This document shows positions 24,201-30,200 of a DNA stretch of 64,000 nucleotides, one piece after another; position 1 is the stretch's first letter, and the number at the start of each line of letters is the position of its first letter. The notes beneath the pieces are model-generated. The model ran no database searches and was not told where the DNA came from. It saw only the letters and a program-made list of their open reading frames with translations. The DNA comes from Amycolatopsis sp. EV170708-02-1 (GTDB lineage Bacteria > Actinomycetota > Actinomycetes > Mycobacteriales > Pseudonocardiaceae), in the NCBI RefSeq assembly GCF_022479115.1, contig NZ_CP092497.1:4340001-4404000 (forward strand). Direction: 5' to 3'. Both the position numbers and the translations under genes were made by a program.

Positions 24201-27200
24201 GTCATGGATGAACAAACGGATTCTTGATCTGCAGGATGGGGAGATTTTGGAGTGGGAGGGGCATTTCGCGGATCGGTCGCAGCCTTCTCTTGTTGAGAAG
24301 CAGACACCTGGGCCGCTGGACCAGGCGGAGATGGTGGAGAGTGCGGTGGATCTGATCCTGGCACGTGCGGGGGACGGTTCGCCGGAGTCGCCTGTTCTGC
24401 AGACACCGGACATCCGGGTGTGGATCAAATCCGACCTCGACGAGGGCGATGAGGTTCTCGACGGGATGTTCCAGCATGTCGAGAAACTGTTCGGCGACGA
24501 GCTCCGGCTCCGGCTCCGGCTCCGGGGCCGGGGCCAGGAGCCGGAAGACTTGAACCTCCACTTCACCCGGGAGATCGCGAGAGGCCGTTCGTTCAGACAC
24601 GGGGGAGATGTCCGCATCTCCGTGCACGAGACCCCTAAGCGGGCACTAGCGGACTACCGGCAGGAGACGCAGCTCACCGAGCGCGCGATCTTGGCCATGT
24701 CTGTGCTGGCTGAGGCGGCGCGGGAGCGCATCATGCCGATGCTGGACGGTTTCGTGGACTCATGGATAAACAGCAAGAATAGCAAGCCGAAGCTGGAATT
24801 CGGCATAGCCGCCACGACGGTATCTGAATTGGCATTCGCCGCGTCGGCTAGTAGGACCACTCGCCTGTATGCGGTGTCTTCCGTGTTCAGTGTGCGGGTG
24901 GTCCGGCGTTTGGTGTGGGAGGGAGTTTACGGGGCACTTGCCAAGCGGGGGGAGCTCGGATTGGTAAAAGACATCTGGGCCAACTTTGTCCACTTCACCC
25001 CGTACTACAATGCACCGAAGGCCGGCGTGGTATTCGACGTGCTCGAGCACGGCCAGACGTTGCAAACCAAGCACGCGGCGGTCGCACGACAGGCGCAGGC
25101 CCAGGGGGCCGAGACGAGGGGGAAGCCATCCGGGCCAAGTGATGTGTTGGCGGGCGCTGCTGAGGAGGCGTCGGGGGTTCGTGAGCTGCCTGAGGAGGCG
25201 TTGGCGGGATGGCTTGCCTTCGAGGACAGGGCGGTGGAGGGGCCGGTGTTGCCTAGGGTGGGTGGTGAAGTGGTGGCGCGGGGTCGGGTTGAGGCGGGTT
25301 CCGGTGATGGTGGCCTGGTGTTGTCTTCGGTGGATCGTGGGGTGTTGGTGGGGGCTGCGCAGGAGTTGGTGGGTTGGGTGTCGCGTGAGCCGAATGCGGG
25401 GTTTGAGGGTGTGGGTGTGCTGGTTGTGGTGCAGGTGTCGGCTGCGGGTGTGGTGGATGGCAGTTTCCGGGCGATGGCGGATCCGATCAGGCTGACATTG
25501 CTGAACGCGATCAAGGGCGTGGTGGAGGATGTTCCGGTTGAGCGGGCTGGTGATCTGCCGGTGGCGTGGAATATCAGTGCGGTGCCGGTTGAGGATGCGG
25601 GGGGGTTGTGGGGTAGCTGGGCGTTGGTGGTGGAGCCGGGGCCGCGGTTGTCGTTGGATCACTATCGGTCGTTGGTGGAGTTTGAGGCGCGGCTGCTGGG
25701 GTTGGCGGGGTTGCCGTCGGTGAGGGACGCGCGGCGTGTCGAGTTGATGGCCGAAGGTTTTGTGGACAAGTTGCTGAACGCCACGGCCGGCATGCCCAGT
25801 CTGGTCGCGGTCGTCTCTGTCACCGGGGAGCATGCTGTCTCAGCGTTCCGTAACGGTGCGGTCAGGGTGCTGGAGAACGCGATCAAGACCGGTGTCACGC
25901 ATGGCCTGGCCATCGCGCAGACTGACAGCATCCACGGACTACCCACACCCGAAGAACTGATGACCGGCTACGTCAAGATCAGCACCGACACTCACACCGA
26001 TCCCGGCACCACCGACGTCGGCCGGGTCCGGGTCGAAGTCCGCTATCCCGGTGGTGATGCGATGGATCTCGATGGGGAGGTCGAGGCGAGGGCGCCGCCA
26101 GGGGTTGTGTTCGATAGTTCCGTTGCGGGTGTGCGGGGTGGAGCGGGGCCGTTGGTTGATGTGTTGTTGGCTGATGTGGTGGGTTCGGGGTTCGATTGGT
26201 CGAAGGTTTTGTATGAGCCGTTGATTGATCCGGTGTCGGGTGTGACGGCGGGGGTGTTCTTCCCGAGGCCGGGTGAGGTGGGTGTGCTGCGGGCGGTGCC
26301 GCAGCGGAGGGCGTATACGCCGGCGATCCATGGGAACGGGCGGGGGCGGTTCTCGTATTGGCTGACATCGGGTGACGAGGTCCGGATTGATACGGCGGGG
26401 CTGTCCCGGATCCTGTTGAGTGCGGGGCTGCCCGGGCGGGAGCATTGGGAACAGGTATCGGAGGTGTGGTTGCTCAGCTGCCGGGTGGCCGACCTCAGCC
26501 TCGGCAACCGGCTCGAGGAATTCGCCGGCCTGCTGACCGACGCCGGACACCCACGACTGGTACGTGGCCCGGACACACCGGTGGAAATGCTCCCCGACGG
26601 ATCACTGCGATTCCCCGACGGCGGCACCCTGAAAACCATCACACCACACCACACGACAGAAACCCACCTCCCACAAATCACACCACCCATCACACAACCC
26701 AGCCGGACATCCACCGACACCGGCATCCAACTGAACTCCGGCACCGACACCCCACACGCCAGCGGCGGGCCCTACCGGCCGTTGTTCCCCGCGGGTACCA
26801 GGGTTCGCAAGGTGCGATTCACGGGGCATCGGCGGCAGCCTGCGGTTGCGTTCGGGTGGGCGGCTAATGTTTCGTCGCTCGCCACGTCTGGGTTGTCGGA
26901 CGATGATCAAAACAGGTTTGACGAGTTCGTCCAGAGGTATGCCGATGAGGTTGTCCGGCGTGTGGGGCTGGGTCGTGAGTTGCCCGATATCCGGTTGACT
27001 CTTCGGCCCTGGGGCTTCTCGTTGACCAATGGTGATCTCTTCGAACTTCTGGAGAATCGTCTCACCGAGGCTGTGCGGGACCGTGGTGTGACGATCCCGC
27101 TGGTGTTCACACGCGATGCTCAACCGACGATCGACCATGACATCCCTCGGGTGTTCGCCGAGATTACGATGTACAAAACGCCGACGTGGACCCCGGACCG

Positions 27201-30200
27201 TTACCGCCGGGCGGACAGCCTGCAGCCATTGTTCATGCTGAATTCGCACGATCTTTCTGCCGCGGAGAAGGAGCGGGTGAGGTTGATGCTGGGCGGTTTC
27301 GTCCGGGAGGCCGTGGCGAAACCGAAGGGATCGAGGCCGAAGCTCACCGTTGATGTGCGCTCGACTGCGACATACCTGGCCGCGCGCGTGGAGTCGGCCG
27401 CCACTTTGATCTATAAGTTGCTCGCGGGCGAGTTGGCTGTGTATGCCCCCGGCATCTCGGTCGAGGACTTCATCCAGGAATCGGTCGGTTTCGTCGAGGC
27501 GGTATCAAGAGCCCCAGGGCTCCTTTTGGATGTTACTGACCCGGTCGTCGCGCCTGTTATGTTTCCGGTGCGGTTGAGGGATCGGATTCTTGAACTGCGG
27601 GATGTGGAGTTGCTGAAGTGGGAGGGGCATTTCGCGAGTCAGTCGCAGCCTTCTCTTGTCGAGCGGGAGCCTGGACAGGAGGAGCCGGGGCAGTTGGATC
27701 AGGCGGGGATGGTGGAGAGTGTGGTGGCTTTGATCCTGGCGCGTGCGGGGGACGGTTCGCCGGAGTCGCCTGTTCTGCAGATGCCGGACATCCGGGTGTG
27801 GATCAAGTCCGACCTTGAGGAGGGCGATGAGGTTCTCGATGGGAGGTTCAAGCATATCGAGAAACTGTTCGGCGACGAGCTCAAGCTCCAGGGCTGGGAG
27901 CTGGAAGACTTGGGGCTGCATTTCACCCGGGAGGTCGATACGGGGGAAAGGAGTTCGTTCAGTCACGGGGGAGATGTCCGCATATCCGTGCGTGAGACCC
28001 CTGAGGCGGCGCTGGTGGACTACCGGCAGAAGAATCAGCTCGCCGAACGTTTTGTGCAGGGAAGGCCTGTTTTGCCGGAGGCCGCGTGGGAGCGGATCGC
28101 ACCGATGCTGGACGATTTCGTGGAGTCATGGATAGACAGTAAGCAGGGCAAGCCGGCTCTGGACTTCGGCTCGGCCAACTTGAGCACTGCTCTTGCCCAG
28201 TCCTCTGAGCGGATTCTCAAGCGTTCGGTGTGGGAAAGGATCAGCGGGAAACTCGAGGAGTTGGGGGAGTCGGCAAAGGAAAAGGAGATATGGGAAGGGT
28301 CTGTCCGATACACCCCGTATCGGCCTGGTCAGCTGGCCGGAGTCGTGTTCGATGTGCACAAAATCAGCCAGACGCCTGAGGGCACCCAGACGTATCGAGA
28401 GTTGTTCCTGCCAGGTACGCGGCTTCGTGTCAAAGAGTTCAAGGGGGTGCGACCGCAGCAGCCGGCGGTTGAGTCCTCGTGGCAGGGTGTTCCCAGGAGG
28501 GTTGTCGCATCTGGGTCTTCACGGGAAGAGCAGAAGAGTGACGATCAGGAGAGGTTTGACGAGTTCGCCGAGAAATATGTCGAGGAAGTTGTCCGGCTTG
28601 AGAGGGCGGACCGGGAGTTGCCTGATACCCGGGTGCGCGGCACGACGGATTCCGACGTGCGGCGTCTGGAGAACGCTCTGCGTGCCGTGGTGAAGGAGCG
28701 TGCTGGTAGGTCGATACCGTTGCTTTTCACTCGTGATCCCCGGCCCTGGATCGTGGATGTCGGCTCCGATGCGGTCGCCGAGGTTACGTGGTACAAGACG
28801 CCGACGCGGACCCTGGACAGTTACCGCCGGGCGGACAGCCTGCAAGCATTGTTCATACCGAAGCGGGATGAGTTTCCTGTCGCGGAGGAGAAGCGGGTGA
28901 GGTTGATGCTCGGCGGTTTCGTCCGGGAGGTCCTGGCGAAACCGAAAGGTCTCGGGCCGAAGCTCATCGTTGATGTGCGCTCGACTGAGCCATCCATGGC
29001 CGCGCGTGCGGAGTCCGCTGCCGCTCTGATCTATAAGGTGCTCGCGGACGAGTTGGCTGTGTACGCCCCCGACATTTTGGTCAAGGACTTCATCCAGGAA
29101 TCGGTCGGTCTCGTCGAGACGGTAACAGAACGTATGGCTGGAATCCTTCTGGATGTCATCGAACCGGTCGTCGTCCCCGCCGTTCGGTATCCGTTATGGG
29201 TGGACAAACGGATTCGTAATCTGCGGGATGGGGAGTTTTTGGAGTGGGAGGGGCATTTCGCGGATCGGTCGCAGCCTACTCTTGTCGAGCAGCGGCCACC
29301 TGGGCGACTGGACCAGGCGGGGATGGTGGAGAGTGCGGTGGATCTGATCCTGGCACGTGCGGGGGACGGTTCGCCGGAGTCGCCTGTTCTGCAGACACCG
29401 GACATCCGGGTGTGGATAAAATCCGACCTTGAGGAGGGCGATGAGGTTCTCGACGGGATGTTCCAGCATGTCGAGAAACTGTTCGGCGACGAGCTCCGGC
29501 TCCGGGGCCGGGAGCCGGAAGACTTGAACCTCCACTTCACCCGGGAGATCGCGAGAGGCCGTTCGTTCAGACACGGGGGAGATGTCCGCATCTCCGTGCA
29601 CGAGACCCCTAAGCGGGCACTAGCGGACTACCGGCAGGATAAGCAGCTTGCCGAGCGCGCGATCTTGGCCATGTCTGTGCTGGCTGAGGCGGCGCGTGAG
29701 CGCATCATGCCGATGCTGGACGGTTTCGTGGACTCATGGATAGACGCCAAGAATGGCAAGCCTGCTCTGGAAATCGGCATAGCCGCCATCTCGCTGTCCG
29801 AATGGGCATTCGCCGCGTCGGCCACCGGGACTGCTCACCTGTCTTCGGTGTCTTCGGTGTCTTCCGTGTTCAGTGTGCGGGTGATCCGGCGTTTGGTGTG
29901 GGAGGGAATTTACGGGGTACTTGCCAAGCGGGGGAAGGCCGACTTGGCGGGAACGATCTGGGCGAAGTATGTCCACTTCACCCCGTACTTCGATGCACCG
30001 ATGGCCGGCGTGGTGTTCGACGTGCTCGAGTACGGCCAGACGTTGGAAGCCAGGTACCCGGCGGTCGCACGACAGGCGCGGGCCCAGGGGGCCGAGACGA
30101 CGTCGGAGTCGCGCTCGGCGGTGGCGTCCCAGAAGGATGGCGTGGGGGTGTCGAGGGTTGTGGAGTTGGACGAGGACGAGTTGCCGGGGTGGCTTGCGTT

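Larger units (their letters stand above)
21814..26772 (+). repeat. Super-unit 3: A'-A-C-D
   Basis: A' 21814-23415 is a distinct A subtype (RQPAVAFGW, LATSGLSDDDQ, DIRLTLRPRG). It is followed directly by a standard A (23434-25071) in place of B. A four-fold CTCCGG repeat at 24502-24525 lengthens one loop in frame. The linker carries LPEEALAGWLAFED. C 25261-26070, D 26101-26649. The region around 22190-22320 is identical by eye to 32660-32790 in unit 5. Confidence 0.7.
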
